A DNA stretch of 64,000 nt from DASWTL01 sp035575925 (GCA_035575925.1 DATLXK010000052.1:1-64000); one strand, 5' to 3'. Shown: positions 49,347-58,573, counted from the first letter of the stretch. The notes: a model not told the origin generated them from the letters alone. Numbers and translations are program-made.

Positions 49347-50648
49347 ATGAGTAACATAGTAGCTATAGTAGGACGGCCCAATGTTGGCAAGTCTACATTA
49401 TATAATCGATTAACTGAAAGCCGTAAAGCTATTGTTGATGACCTTAGTGGTGTAACACGCGATCGGCATTACGGAATTGCAGAATGGACCGATAAAAATT
49501 TTACGGTAATAGATACCGGAGGTTATGTAGCACATTCTGAAGATGTGTTTGAAGCTGCTATACGCGAGCAGGTAGTAATTGCTATTGAAGAAGCCTCGGT
49601 TATTTTATTTATGGTTGATGTAACTACTGGCATTACCGATCTGGATGATGATATTGCAAAACTTCTCAGACGTAGTAAGAAGCCTGTGTTTGTTGTGGTA
49701 AACAAAGTGGATAATAACCAGCGTGTAAATGACGCAAATATTTTTTACAGCTTAGGGCTTGGTGAAATTTTTACTGTTTCTTCAATGACAGGATCAGGTA
49801 CGGGGGAACTGTTAGATGAGGTAATTAAGCATTTTGACGAAGTAGTTGAAGAGGAAAATAAATTACCTAAATATGCTATAGTAGGAAGGCCGAATGTGGG
49901 TAAATCGTCCTTAATAAATGCACTTATTGGCAAAGATCGTAACATTGTAACCCCGATAGCAGGCACTACACGGGATTCTATACATATACATTACAATCAA
50001 TACGGGCATGAGTTTATGCTTATTGATACTGCCGGTTTACGTAAAAAAACTAAAGTAAAAGAGAATATCGAGTTTTATTCAGTAATGCGTACTATTAAAG
50101 CATTAGAAGAAGCTGATGTTGTTTTACTTATGATTGATGCTATGGAAGGTATTGAATCTCAAGACATTAATATTTTTCACTTAGCGGAGAAGAATAAAAA
50201 GGGAGTGGCAATACTGGTTAACAAATGGGATTTAATTGAAAAAGATACTAAAACTACCAAAGTTTTTGAAGAGAGAATACGCCAAAAAATAGCTCCGTTT
50301 TCTGACGTACCTATTGTATTTATCTCAGTGACTGAAAAGCAGCGTATTTTTAAGGCTGTGGAAGCTGCTTCTAAGATTTATGAAAATAAATTTAAAAAGA
50401 TTCCTACATCCAAATTGAACGATGTAATGCTTCCCATCATTGAAAATTATCCTCCGCCGGCAACAAAAGGCAAGTACGTTAAAGTAAAATATGTCACTCA
50501 AATCAACGCGGCATCGCCCATGTTCGCATTTTTTTGCAACCTGCCCCAGTATGTAAAAGAGCCGTACAAGCGATTTATAGAAAATAAACTACGGGAAAAT
50601 TTTGATTTCAGCGGGGTTCCCATACAAATCTACTTCAGACAGAAATAA
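49347..50648 (+). CDS. der: Tandem GTPase Der (EngA)
   Basis: The protein has 433 residues. Two G domains are present: the first with GRPNVGKSTLYNRL near 8-21 and NKVD (VNKVDN) and the second with GRPNVGKSSLINAL near 179-192, DTAG (LIDTAGLR) and NKWD (LVNKWDLIEK). A C-terminal KH-like domain (about 350-433) follows. Der acts in 50S ribosome assembly. It is a separate unit from era, though close. Confidence 0.96.
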   Translation: MSNIVAIVGRPNVGKSTLYNRLTESRKAIVDDLSGVTRDRHYGIAEWTDKNFTVIDTGGYVAHSEDVFEAAIREQVVIAIEEASVILFMVDVTTGITDLDDDIAKLLRRSKKPVFVVVNKVDNNQRVNDANIFYSLGLGEIFTVSSMTGSGTGELLDEVIKHFDEVVEEENKLPKYAIVGRPNVGKSSLINALIGKDRNIVTPIAGTTRDSIHIHYNQYGHEFMLIDTAGLRKKTKVKENIEFYSVMRTIKALEEADVVLLMIDAMEGIESQDINIFHLAEKNKKGVAILVNKWDLIEKDTKTTKVFEERIRQKIAPFSDVPIVFISVTEKQRIFKAVEAASKIYENKFKKIPTSKLNDVMLPIIENYPPPATKGKYVKVKYVTQINAASPMFAFFCNLPQYVKEPYKRFIENKLRENFDFSGVPIQIYFRQK

Positions 50649-50662
50649 CTAAATTAAATGCC

Positions 50663-50860
50663 ATGAAAAAAGTATTAATAGGCTTTGTTATGAGCCTGGT
50701 TATGTTATCCTGTACCAATAATAGTCGGGTTTCTCAGGAAGAACAGGATTCATCAGCAGCGGCCACTACAGCAGATTCGATGCTTAATGATGCTATTAAA
50801 AGCGACACCACTGCGGTGGATAAGCTTGCAATAGACACGTCTGGCACAGACAGCTTGTAA
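50663..50860 (+). CDS. Small lipoprotein of unknown function
   Basis: The protein has 65 residues. KKVLIGFVMSLVMLSC is a lipoprotein signal with the lipobox Cys at about residue 17. The remainder (about 48 residues) is Ser/Thr/Asp/Ala-rich and probably disordered (TNNSRVSQEEQDSSAAATT..., ending DTSGTDSL). It follows der by 14 bases and ends two bases from the convergent protease gene. I do not recognise a family. Confidence 0.6.
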   Translation: MKKVLIGFVMSLVMLSCTNNSRVSQEEQDSSAAATTADSMLNDAIKSDTTAVDKLAIDTSGTDSL

Positions 50861-50862
50861 AG

Positions 50863-52479
50863 CTATTTAGCTAATTGGCTGATAGCCGTTAGCACAGCTT
50901 TATCCTGCGAATTCTCTATGCGATAGAAGCCTTCATCTCCAAAATAATACCGGGCCATTAAGGCCTTTAAATCTTTTCTTATTTGTGGTTGCGATAAGGC
51001 AATTTCTTTCTTTTCGCCTTTAATTGCTTTGGCTTTTACAAAACCGTCAAACTTTTCAAGGTCTTCCATGGAAATAAAATCCGGTGAAAGAAGATCATTT
51101 ATTGATGATGGTTCTACACGCTTTACCAGATACTGATATACAAACTGGTTAATTATTCCCATCGAATAAACTGCCTCGTAATATCCGGTAAACCCCGTAG
51201 TATCTATAGGTATAAAGATATCAGGCATAATGCCGCCTCCCGCATATACTGCCCTGCCTGATGCGGTTCTATAGCTATTTTTTTTATTGTTTGTAGTAAC
51301 TGGTGATTTTTTGGAATCAGAAGAAACTTTTCCTTTGCTGTTTCGATTATGTACTTCATCGAAATATATCTCATTTCCCTGTTGATACGATTTTTGAATC
51401 GAGCGTCCGGAAGGAGTATAATACCTCGCAATAGTTAAATTTAGTGCCGAACCATCACCGAAATCAAACTGCTCCTGAACCAGGCCCTTTCCAAATGATC
51501 CCCTGCCAATAATTATTCCCCGATCAAGATCCTGTACTGCTCCTGCAACTATTTCACTGGCAGAGGCCGAATTTTCATTGATTAAAATTGCAAGTTTCCC
51601 GTTTTCAAAAGCACCTGTAGCGCTTGCCTGGTAATTTTTTCTTTTTTCATGAGCCCCCTGTGTATAAACAATAAGCTCTTTATCCTTCAGAAAGTGATCA
51701 GCCAGAGTTGTAGCAGCACTTAAATAGCCGCCCCCATTATCCCTCAAATCCAGAATCAAATTCTTTAATCCCTTTTTTTGAAGATTTACCAATGCACTCG
51801 TAAAATCTTTGGCTGTGTTGCTCCCAAACCTATCAATTTTAATATATCCGGTGGTGCTATTAACTAAATACGAAGCCTGAATACTGCTTACACTTATTCT
51901 ATCGCGTTCAATTTTCAGCTTTTTAAAAGTCCTGCCTCCTTCATTTTTAACCAAAAGATCCACGAAAGTTCCCTTTTTACCACGTATAGCACTAACCACC
52001 TGTTTCCCGGTTATACCAATGTTAATTACCGGCTTATCATTTATTTTAATAATCTGATCGCCGCGTTTTAAACCCGCTTTATGAGCCGGCCCTTCCACAT
52101 TTACTGAAGCTATGGTAAGCGTGTCATTTAATAAATAATATTCAATCCCAATACCATAAAAGTTTCCTTCCAAATCTTCATTAAGTATACTGGCCTCTAT
52201 GGGTGGCAAATAGGTTGAATGAGGATCGAGATGGGTCAATATCTCATCAATGGTTATTTCCTTTAATGAATCGGGGTCAATTTCATCAACATAATTATTA
52301 TCAATCAACTTTAATATAGTGGTAAGTTTTTCAGCCCTTCCGTTTAGAAAGGGAAGAAAGCTGCCGTTTTTTTTGTTCTGATCTTCTGCTGCAAATTTAG
52401 GCCCCAGAAACATACCTACAATGAATACAGCTGTGTAACTGGCTGCAATTATGATATTCTTTTTAGTTGATGACTTCAT
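50863..52479 (-). CDS. S41-family C-terminal processing protease
   Basis: The protein has 538 residues. An N-terminal membrane anchor (IIIAASYTAVFIVGMFLG, about 8-25) is followed by a PDZ domain (about 95-175; GIGIEYYLLNDTLTIASVNVEGPAHKAGLKRGD) and the S41 peptidase domain with the catalytic Ser in ENSASASEIVAGA (about residue 306) and Lys in SFGKGLVQ (about 330). It processes or degrades exported proteins in the periplasm. It is transcribed divergently from murQ. Confidence 0.9.
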   Translation of the reverse strand: MKSSTKKNIIIAASYTAVFIVGMFLGPKFAAEDQNKKNGSFLPFLNGRAEKLTTILKLIDNNYVDEIDPDSLKEITIDEILTHLDPHSTYLPPIEASILNEDLEGNFYGIGIEYYLLNDTLTIASVNVEGPAHKAGLKRGDQIIKINDKPVINIGITGKQVVSAIRGKKGTFVDLLVKNEGGRTFKKLKIERDRISVSSIQASYLVNSTTGYIKIDRFGSNTAKDFTSALVNLQKKGLKNLILDLRDNGGGYLSAATTLADHFLKDKELIVYTQGAHEKRKNYQASATGAFENGKLAILINENSASASEIVAGAVQDLDRGIIIGRGSFGKGLVQEQFDFGDGSALNLTIARYYTPSGRSIQKSYQQGNEIYFDEVHNRNSKGKVSSDSKKSPVTTNNKKNSYRTASGRAVYAGGGIMPDIFIPIDTTGFTGYYEAVYSMGIINQFVYQYLVKRVEPSSINDLLSPDFISMEDLEKFDGFVKAKAIKGEKKEIALSQPQIRKDLKALMARYYFGDEGFYRIENSQDKAVLTAISQLAK

Positions 52480-52664
52480 TAGTTTTTTCGCCGCTGCTAA
52501 AATAACTATTGCTTACTATGTTTATAGAGTTATTAGCATGGTTTTGAGATAAAGGCGTGCATATTGTTACTAAATGTGCCAATATATGTGATAACAGACC
52601 TAATAATTATTTATTATTGGCAATAATTTTTCACTTTAAAGATAGGATTGCGAATTTTACGTTT

Positions 52665-52672
52665 TAATTTTG
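52665..52672 (+). promoter_or_regulatory. -7 box just upstream of murQ
   Basis: TAATTTTG fits TAnnTTTG and ends 4 bases before the murQ ATG. A TTG at 52648-52650 is only 14 bases upstream, closer than usual. If used, the message would begin at or next to the start codon. Confidence 0.4.
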
Positions 52673-52676
52673 CTAC

Positions 52677-53498
52677 ATGGAAAGAACTACTGAACAGGAT
52701 TCAAATTATAATGATCTGGAGAAAATGCCACTTTATGATCTGCTTACAGGCATGAATGATGAAGATAAAAGTGTTCCATATGCTGTTCAAAAAGTAATAC
52801 CGCAAATTGAAGATCTGGTTAAGATAATTGTCGAAAAGATGAGGGCCGGAGGACGGTTATTTTACATAGGAGCAGGCACAAGCGGGCGGTTGGGAGTTGT
52901 TGATGCTTCTGAATGTCCTCCAACTTACGGTGTACCTTTCGATTGGGTGATCGGAATAATTGCCGGGGGAGATACAGCTATTCGCAAAGCCGTTGAGTTT
53001 GCAGAAGATGATACCGATCAGGCCTGGAAAGATTGCCTGGAATATAATATAACTTCTAAAGATGTATTAATCGGCATAGCAGCATCGGGCACTACGCCTT
53101 ATGTAATAGGAGGTTTGCGAAAGGGAAATGAAGAAGGCGTTACTACAGGTTGTATTGTTTGTAATTCAGGCAGCCCTGTGGCTGTAGAGGCAAAATATCC
53201 TGTAGAAGTGGTTGTGGGGCCTGAATTTGTAACCGGATCAACCCGAATGAAATCAGGAACTGCACAGAAATTGGTACTGAACATGATAAGTACTGCAGTA
53301 ATGATTGGATTAGGACGCATAAAAGGCAACAAAATGTTTGATATGCAATTAAGCAATCATAAACTGGTAGGCCGTGCCCTGCGTATGATAATTGAAGCTA
53401 CCGGCGTGAGCGAGCATACGGCTCAATCACTGTTAGATGAATACGGAAACGTACGTAAAGCAGTAGAAAATGCCCCAAAACATTTAAAAGGTATCTAG
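52677..53498 (+). CDS. murQ: N-acetylmuramic acid 6-phosphate etherase
   Basis: The protein has 273 residues. IGAGTSGRLGVVDASECPPTYG near 64-84 is the SIS-domain signature with Glu79 as a likely catalytic acid. KAVEFAEDD supplies the second Glu (near 107-110), and GCIVCNSGSPVAVEAKYPV and GPEFVTGSTRMKSGTAQKL are further conserved blocks. It removes D-lactate from MurNAc-6-P to give GlcNAc-6-P in cell-wall recycling. It is a little shorter than the E. coli 298 residues. No MurP transporter or AnmK is adjacent. Confidence 0.92.
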   Translation: MERTTEQDSNYNDLEKMPLYDLLTGMNDEDKSVPYAVQKVIPQIEDLVKIIVEKMRAGGRLFYIGAGTSGRLGVVDASECPPTYGVPFDWVIGIIAGGDTAIRKAVEFAEDDTDQAWKDCLEYNITSKDVLIGIAASGTTPYVIGGLRKGNEEGVTTGCIVCNSGSPVAVEAKYPVEVVVGPEFVTGSTRMKSGTAQKLVLNMISTAVMIGLGRIKGNKMFDMQLSNHKLVGRALRMIIEATGVSEHTAQSLLDEYGNVRKAVENAPKHLKGI

Positions 53499-53544
53499 AA
53501 AAAAGCAACTAAAAATTCTGTGATGGAGGATGTTGGAGGGATGA

Positions 53545-54111
53545 ATGCACGAGATTGAGCCATATTACCGCTGGCGGGATGACTATATTTCTTCAGAAGA
53601 TGAGCGTTCCCCGTTCTATCAAACACAGTATAGTGAATTTGAGTTCGATAAAAAAATCTACAATTATTTTATTCATCCTCAATGGGATCAGTTTGGTTCC
53701 CAAACCCTGTATCTTAAAGTTCTTTTTGCTGATTATGATCACGGATATACCATTATTGAGCTGATCGGCGAATGGAATGATGCTATAAACAATGATGTTA
53801 TGCTAATGAAGCGGGAGATCATTGAAATCATGATTAACTATGGTATTAATAAATTTATACTGATTGGGGAAAACGTTTTAAACTTTCATTCATCAGATGA
53901 TCTGTATTATGAAGAATGGTTTCAGGATGTAGAAGATGGCTGGATTGCCGGAATAAATTTCAGGAACCATTTGCTGGATGAGTTTAAACGTAACCATATC
54001 GATTACTATATCAATTTTGGTGGTCATCTTGATGATATGGCGTGGCGAAACCTGAAACCGGTGCAACTTTTCAAAAATGTTGAAGAACAGTTAATCAAGC
54101 GGCTAAGTTAA
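53545..54111 (+). CDS. Conserved hypothetical protein
   Basis: The protein has 188 residues with no signal peptide or membrane segment. It is acidic and aromatic-rich (MHEIEPYYRWRDDYISSEDERS, YNYFIHPQWDQFGSQTLYLKVLFADYD) and ends with a YYINFGGHLDDMAWRNLKPV block. It is preceded by purine-rich ribosome-binding sequence (ggaggatgttggaggg). It follows murQ by 46 bases and may be cotranscribed. I do not recognise a family; the conserved look suggests a real gene of unknown function. Confidence 0.65.
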   Translation: MHEIEPYYRWRDDYISSEDERSPFYQTQYSEFEFDKKIYNYFIHPQWDQFGSQTLYLKVLFADYDHGYTIIELIGEWNDAINNDVMLMKREIIEIMINYGINKFILIGENVLNFHSSDDLYYEEWFQDVEDGWIAGINFRNHLLDEFKRNHIDYYINFGGHLDDMAWRNLKPVQLFKNVEEQLIKRLS

Positions 54112-54160
54112 TTTCTCTCATTTATTGCTGAATTCTTACAGTTATAAAGATACCCTCATT

Positions 54161-54190
54161 TTGGATTTACATAATAAAATCGCATTTTTG
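54161..54190 (+). promoter_or_regulatory. Promoter of metH
   Basis: TTG (54161-54163), 19 bases, CATTTTTG (54183-54190), matching TAnnTTTG at five of six fixed positions. It places the start of transcription at about the first base of the SAM-I P1 stem. Confidence 0.5.
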
Positions 54191-54195
54191 CATCG

Positions 54196-54302
54196 CTTAT
54201 TCAGAAAGACGGAGGGATTAGACCCTGCGAAGTCTTAGCAACCTGTGCTAACAAGGTGCTAAATTCTAACTGACTTCTAACTAAAGGAGAAAGAAAGATA
54301 AG
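54196..54302 (+). promoter_or_regulatory. SAM-I (S-box) riboswitch upstream of metH
   Basis: P1 is CTTATT (54196) paired with GATAAG (54297). The interior has GACGGAGGGATTAGACCC (consensus GGAGGGA..CCC), then GCGAAGTCTTAGCAACC (consensus UGAAGCC..GCAACC), and AAGGTGCTAAATTC (consensus AAGGUGCNAANUCC). The aptamer is complete. The expression platform is the next 130 bases with A/T-rich repeats. High SAM would be expected to turn off metH-metF. Class I is distinct from the SAM-II aptamer of metK in the same window. Confidence 0.9.
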
Positions 54303-54335
54303 TGAATTCTGTCTCAACCGACATTTCAAAGATAA

Positions 54336-54430
54336 GCTTGAAGAAGTACGAAGTATAAAGAAGCAAGTATCAAGTCAAGTCGCTTAATACACTAAATCTT
54401 TATACCTGATACTAAATACTTGATACTATT
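54336..54430. repeat. AAGTA/TACTT palindromic repeat in the metH leader
   Basis: The left half has AAGTACGAAGTATAAAGAAGC and AAGTATCAAG units, the right half ATACCTGATAC and AAATACTTGATACT, together an imperfect inverted repeat. The same units flank the four-helix-bundle gene at 58170 and 58563. It separates the riboswitch from the metH start codon. Confidence 0.6.
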
Positions 54431-54432
54431 TC

Positions 54433-57400
54433 ATGAGCATTAGAGAAGAACTACAAAAACGTATTTTAGTTATTGATGGCGCTATGGGCACAATGATCCA
54501 GCGTTACCAGTTAACGGAAGAAGATTTTCGGGGTGAGCGATTTAAAGATCACCCATGTGATGTACGTGGAAATAACGATTTGCTGAACATTACCCGTCCG
54601 GATATTATCAAAGCAATACATGCCGAATATTTAGATGCTGGCGCTGATATCATAGAAACCAATACCTTCAGTACACAACGCATTTCAATGGCCGATTACC
54701 AGATGGAAGATCTGTCTTATGAAATGAGCTATGAAGGTGCCCGAATCGCCAAAGAAGTTACAACAGAATATACACTCCGCAATCCTGATAAGCCCCGTTT
54801 TGTTGCAGGAGCATTGGGCCCTACTACGAAAATGGCTTCTATGTCGCCTGATGTGAACGACCCTGGATACCGTGCCGTTACTTTTGATGAACTGGTTGAT
54901 GCTTATTACGAACAGATAAAAGGGTTAATAGATGGTGGTGCAGATGTTCTTCTTTTCGAAACTATTACCGATACTTTAATTACCAAAGCTGCTCTGTTTG
55001 CTGCGAAAAACTACGAGAATGAGATCGGTCGCAAGATCGAGATTATGATTTCTGGTACTATTACAGATGCCAGCGGTCGTACGCTTTCTGGTCAAACGGT
55101 GGAAGCATTTTTAAATTCCTTATCGCATGCAAACCTCCTAAGTATTGGTTTAAACTGTGCTTTGGGGGCAAAAGATATGCGTCCGCATATTGAAGAATTA
55201 TCAGCGAAAGCTAATTGCTATATTTCGGCTTACCCGAACGCAGGTTTACCAAATGAATTTGGCGCCTATGATGAAGTACCTCATGAAACAGCGCATTTGT
55301 TGGAAGATTTCATCAAAAATGGTTTTGTGAATATTGTAGGTGGCTGTTGCGGAACTACACCTGAACATATTAAGTGTATCGCAAATGCGGCGGCTAAATA
55401 TTCGCCCAGAATTCCGGCAGAGCCTAAGCCTTTTCTTCGCTTAAGCGGATTGGAGCCTGTTACCCTAACTCCCGAAACTAATTTCGCAAATATTGGCGAG
55501 CGTACAAACGTAACCGGTTCACCAAAGTTCTCTAAGCTTATTTTGGGTGGCGATTTTGAAGGTGCTCTTACTGTTGCACGTCAACAGGTTGAAGGCGGAG
55601 CCCAGGTTATTGACGTGAACATGGATGAGGGGATGCTCGATTCTGAAGCGGCAATGACTAAGTTCTTAAATCTTATTGCTTCAGAGCCGGATATTTGCAA
55701 GCTTCCAATCATGGTAGATTCTTCCAAGTGGAGCGTAATTGAAACTGGTTTAAAATGCCTGCAGGGAAAAGGTATTGTAAACTCAATCTCGCTTAAAGAA
55801 GGCAAAGAAAAATTTATAGAATACGCTCGCAAAATTAAGCAATATGGTGCAGCCGTTGTAGTAATGGCTTTTGATGAAGACGGTCAGGCCGATTCATTTG
55901 AACGCCGTATCGAAATTTGTAAAAAATCATATGATATTTTGGTTGATGAAGTTGATTTTCTACCTCAGGATATCATTTTCGATCCAAATATTTTAACCGT
56001 TGCCACGGGATTGGAGGAGCATAATAACTATGCTGTTGATTTTATAAACGCTACCCGCTGGATAAAAGAAAACCTGCCACTGGCTAAAGTAAGCGGTGGG
56101 GTAAGTAATATTTCATTCTCATTCCGCGGAAATAATACCGTCCGCGAAGCCATGCACTCTGCTTTTCTTTATCATGCTATCAAGGCAGGTTTAGATATGG
56201 GCATAGTAAATGCCGGTATGCTGGAAGTTTATGAAGAGATACCGAAAGATCTACTGGAGCTTGTTGAAGATGTTCTTTTAAATCGCCGTCAGGATGCTAC
56301 AGAGCGGTTGGTGGAGTTTGCTGATACCATTAAAACCAAGGGAAAAGTTATTGTTAAAAATGAAGAATGGCGTAAAGAAAGTGTTGAAAGCCGCTTATCG
56401 CATTCCCTTGTTAAAGGCATTATCGATTACCTGGATGATGACGTGGAAGAAGCCCGCCAAAAATATGCAAAACCCCTTGAAGTAATAGAAGGCCCCCTGA
56501 TGGACGGTATGGGAATAGTTGGGGATCTTTTTGGCCAGGGCAAGATGTTTTTGCCTCAGGTAGTAAAATCTGCCCGGGTTATGAAAAAGGCCGTAGCTTA
56601 CCTGCTGCCATTTATTGAAGAAGAAAAACGAAATAATGCCGACAGTAACCAGCGAAAAAATGCAGGGAAAATATTATTAGCGACAGTTAAAGGTGATGTT
56701 CATGACATAGGAAAAAATATTGTTGGCGTTGTACTGGCATGTAATAACTTCGAGGTTTTCGACCTGGGCGTGATGGTTCCTGCCCAAAAAATTATCGATG
56801 AAGCTAAAAAGCATCAGGTAGATATTATCGGTTTAAGCGGACTGATCACTCCTTCATTGGATGAAATGGTTCATTTTGCAAAAGAAATGGAACGCCAGGA
56901 ATTTAAAATTCCTTTGATCATTGGAGGCGCAACAACTTCGCGTATTCACGCAGCGGTTAAAATTGCTCCTAATTATACCGGGCCAACGGTGCATGTATTG
57001 GATGCTTCGCGAAGCGTAACGGTTTGCAGCACGCTGATGAGCGATGACAATCGCGAAGAATACATAAATCAGATCCATGGTGAATACAATAAAGCCCGGG
57101 AAGCACATTTAAGTAAAAAATCAGACAAGCGGTTTAAGTCGATAAATGAAGCCCGCGAGCAGAAATTTTCCATTAACCTGAATGGCAGTATTCCTCCTGC
57201 CCCCGCGTTTACGGGTGTGAAAGTTTTTGAAGATTTTCCTCTTGAGGACCTGGTGCCTTACATCGATTGGACACCTTTCTTTCACACATGGGAGCTGAGA
57301 GGGAGCTATCCTAAAATATTTGAAGATAAAATAGTTGGCATTGAAGCTAAAAAGCTTTTTGATGATGCACAGGACTTATTAAATAAAATTGTTAAAGAAA

Positions 57401-58161
57401 AAATCCTTACTGCAAGTGGAGTAATAGGCTTCTGGCCTGCAAATTCAATTGGAGATGATATCGTTTTAGAGGTTGAAAGTGAAAAATTGGTTGAAGGTTC
57501 TAAGTTGAAAGTTGAAGGGAACCCACAACCTGCAACCCATAACCCACAACCCATAGTCATTCACACGCTTCGCCAGCAGGCAGAAAAAGCGAAAGATGAA
57601 CCTTACTACGCGCTTTCTGATTTTATTGCTCCCAAATCCAGCGGAATTAAAGATCATTTTGGTGGATTTGCAGTGACTACAGGAATAGGGCTGGATGAGT
57701 TTGTTGCAGAATTTGAGCGGAATCATGATGATTATAACAGCATCATGGCTAAAGCTCTTGCTGACCGTTTAGCAGAAGCCTTTGCAGAAAAACTCCATGA
57801 ACTGGTGCGCAGAGAATATTGGGGCTATGCAAAAGATGAAACGCTGAATAAAGAAGACCTTATCAAAGAAAAATATACAGGGATCCGTCCGGCACCGGGA
57901 TATCCTGCATGCCCGGATCATACTGAAAAGCGTACGTTGTTTAATTTACTTGATGCAGAGAAGAATACAGGTATTATACTTACAGAAAGTTATGCTATGT
58001 ACCCTACAGCTGCTGTAAGCGGATTTTATTTCGCCCACCCGCAATCCAGGTATTTTGGGTTGGGTAAAATCAGTAAAGATCAGGTAGAAGATTATGCAAA
58101 GCGAAAGAACATGCCCCTTGAAGAAACCGAAAGATGGTTAAGCCCGAATTTGGGGTATTAG
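54433..58161 (+). CDS. metH: Cobalamin-dependent methionine synthase (carries a repeat-derived insert)
   Basis: The protein has 1242 residues with the usual modules: a homocysteine domain (about 1-335; GAMGTMIQRYQL, GLNCALG, GGCCGTTPEHI zinc Cys), a pterin domain (about 350-620; NIGERTNVTGSPKF), a cobalamin cap and B12-binding domain (about 640-880; DVHDIGKNIVGVVL at 754-767 with the Co-ligand His756), and the SAM-activation domain (about 900-1242). It transfers a methyl group from methyl-THF to homocysteine. Residues about 1012-1041 (VESEKLVEGSKLKVEGNPQP ... HNPQP) look like a translated intergenic repeat and are not a normal part of the family. It is regulated by the upstream SAM-I riboswitch. 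Confidence 0.94.
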   Translation: MSIREELQKRILVIDGAMGTMIQRYQLTEEDFRGERFKDHPCDVRGNNDLLNITRPDIIKAIHAEYLDAGADIIETNTFSTQRISMADYQMEDLSYEMSYEGARIAKEVTTEYTLRNPDKPRFVAGALGPTTKMASMSPDVNDPGYRAVTFDELVDAYYEQIKGLIDGGADVLLFETITDTLITKAALFAAKNYENEIGRKIEIMISGTITDASGRTLSGQTVEAFLNSLSHANLLSIGLNCALGAKDMRPHIEELSAKANCYISAYPNAGLPNEFGAYDEVPHETAHLLEDFIKNGFVNIVGGCCGTTPEHIKCIANAAAKYSPRIPAEPKPFLRLSGLEPVTLTPETNFANIGERTNVTGSPKFSKLILGGDFEGALTVARQQVEGGAQVIDVNMDEGMLDSEAAMTKFLNLIASEPDICKLPIMVDSSKWSVIETGLKCLQGKGIVNSISLKEGKEKFIEYARKIKQYGAAVVVMAFDEDGQADSFERRIEICKKSYDILVDEVDFLPQDIIFDPNILTVATGLEEHNNYAVDFINATRWIKENLPLAKVSGGVSNISFSFRGNNTVREAMHSAFLYHAIKAGLDMGIVNAGMLEVYEEIPKDLLELVEDVLLNRRQDATERLVEFADTIKTKGKVIVKNEEWRKESVESRLSHSLVKGIIDYLDDDVEEARQKYAKPLEVIEGPLMDGMGIVGDLFGQGKMFLPQVVKSARVMKKAVAYLLPFIEEEKRNNADSNQRKNAGKILLATVKGDVHDIGKNIVGVVLACNNFEVFDLGVMVPAQKIIDEAKKHQVDIIGLSGLITPSLDEMVHFAKEMERQEFKIPLIIGGATTSRIHAAVKIAPNYTGPTVHVLDASRSVTVCSTLMSDDNREEYINQIHGEYNKAREAHLSKKSDKRFKSINEAREQKFSINLNGSIPPAPAFTGVKVFEDFPLEDLVPYIDWTPFFHTWELRGSYPKIFEDKIVGIEAKKLFDDAQDLLNKIVKEKILTASGVIGFWPANSIGDDIVLEVESEKLVEGSKLKVEGNPQPATHNPQPIVIHTLRQQAEKAKDEPYYALSDFIAPKSSGIKDHFGGFAVTTGIGLDEFVAEFERNHDDYNSIMAKALADRLAEAFAEKLHELVRREYWGYAKDETLNKEDLIKEKYTGIRPAPGYPACPDHTEKRTLFNLLDAEKNTGIILTESYAMYPTAAVSGFYFAHPQSRYFGLGKISKDQVEDYAKRKNMPLEETERWLSPNLGY
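57470..57560 (+). repeat. Low-complexity repeat inserted in frame in metH
   Basis: GTTGAAAGTG, GGTTGAAGG and AAGTTGAAAGTTGAAGGG units are followed by CCCACAACC, CAACCC and CCCACAACCC units. This GTTGAAAG...CAACCC layout is that of dispersed intergenic repeats. The length preserves the metH frame and the family sequence resumes at IHTLRQQ. Confidence 0.65.
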
Positions 58162-58167
58162 GTGAAG

Positions 58168-58202
58168 GTACAGAGTAGCAAGTATAGAGTAGCAAGTATT
58201 AA
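58168..58202 (+). repeat. Left repeat flanking the four-helix-bundle gene
   Basis: It contains AGTAGCAAGTAT and AGAGTAGCAAGTATTAA. Its reverse complement is close to the TTAATACTTGATACT repeat at 58562-58598, so the two flank the FHB gene as inverted repeats. It lies between the metH stop and the FHB start. Confidence 0.6.
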
Positions 58203-58219
58203 TAATAGCATAAGAGGGG

Positions 58220-58573
58220 ATGCATAATTTTAAGGAGTTAAAGGTTTGGCAGGCTTCAATGGAAATCTCTAAAGCGGTATTTGTTGCTACCAGGTTATTT
58301 CCCCAAGATGAAAAATTTACTTTGACTTCTCAAATGATGAGAAGTGCTATTTCTATTCCATCAAATATTGCCGAAGGTTGCGGGCGAAAATCCAATAAAG
58401 AATTTTATCAATATTTAAATATCAGCTTAGGTTCGTCTTTTGAATTAGAAACACAGCTTATACTGGCTAAAGACTTCAATTATATAAATGAGGCAAATTT
58501 TAAACTTTTACAATCACAACTTATTGATGTTCAACGTATGATAACCGGCTTGCAAAAAAGCCTTAATACTTGA
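58220..58573 (+). CDS. Four-helix-bundle protein (bAvd/S23-like)
   Basis: The protein has 117 residues. FKELKVWQASMEISKAVFVAT near 4-24, FTLTSQMMRSAISIPSNIAEG near 33-53, and EFYQYLNISLGSSFELETQLILAKD near 61-85 are the typical features of the four-helix-bundle family related to 23S rRNA intervening-sequence proteins and Avd. It often occurs as a dispersed gene in Bacteroidota with no known cellular task; Avd relatives assist diversity-generating retroelements, but no reverse transcriptase is seen here. It interrupts metH-metF, flanked by inverted repeats. Confidence 0.85.
   Translation: MHNFKELKVWQASMEISKAVFVATRLFPQDEKFTLTSQMMRSAISIPSNIAEGCGRKSNKEFYQYLNISLGSSFELETQLILAKDFNYINEANFKLLQSQLIDVQRMITGLQKSLNT

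Larger units (their letters stand above)
54112..54432 (+). other. Leader region of metH with SAM-I riboswitch and palindromic repeats
   Basis: This 321-base gap holds a promoter (TTG 54161, CATTTTTG 54183), the SAM-I aptamer (54196-54302) and a block of AAGTA/TACTT palindromic repeats (54336-54430). No gene is seen. Confidence 0.8.

Noticed and set aside
57306..57726. Minus-strand open frames inside metH
   Set aside because: They are antisense readings of the repeat insert and flanking metH sequence; the plus-strand MetH frame is continuous and family-like on both sides.
58220..58573. Diversity-generating retroelement
   Set aside because: The four-helix-bundle protein is Avd-like, but no reverse transcriptase or template/variable repeat pair is seen nearby.
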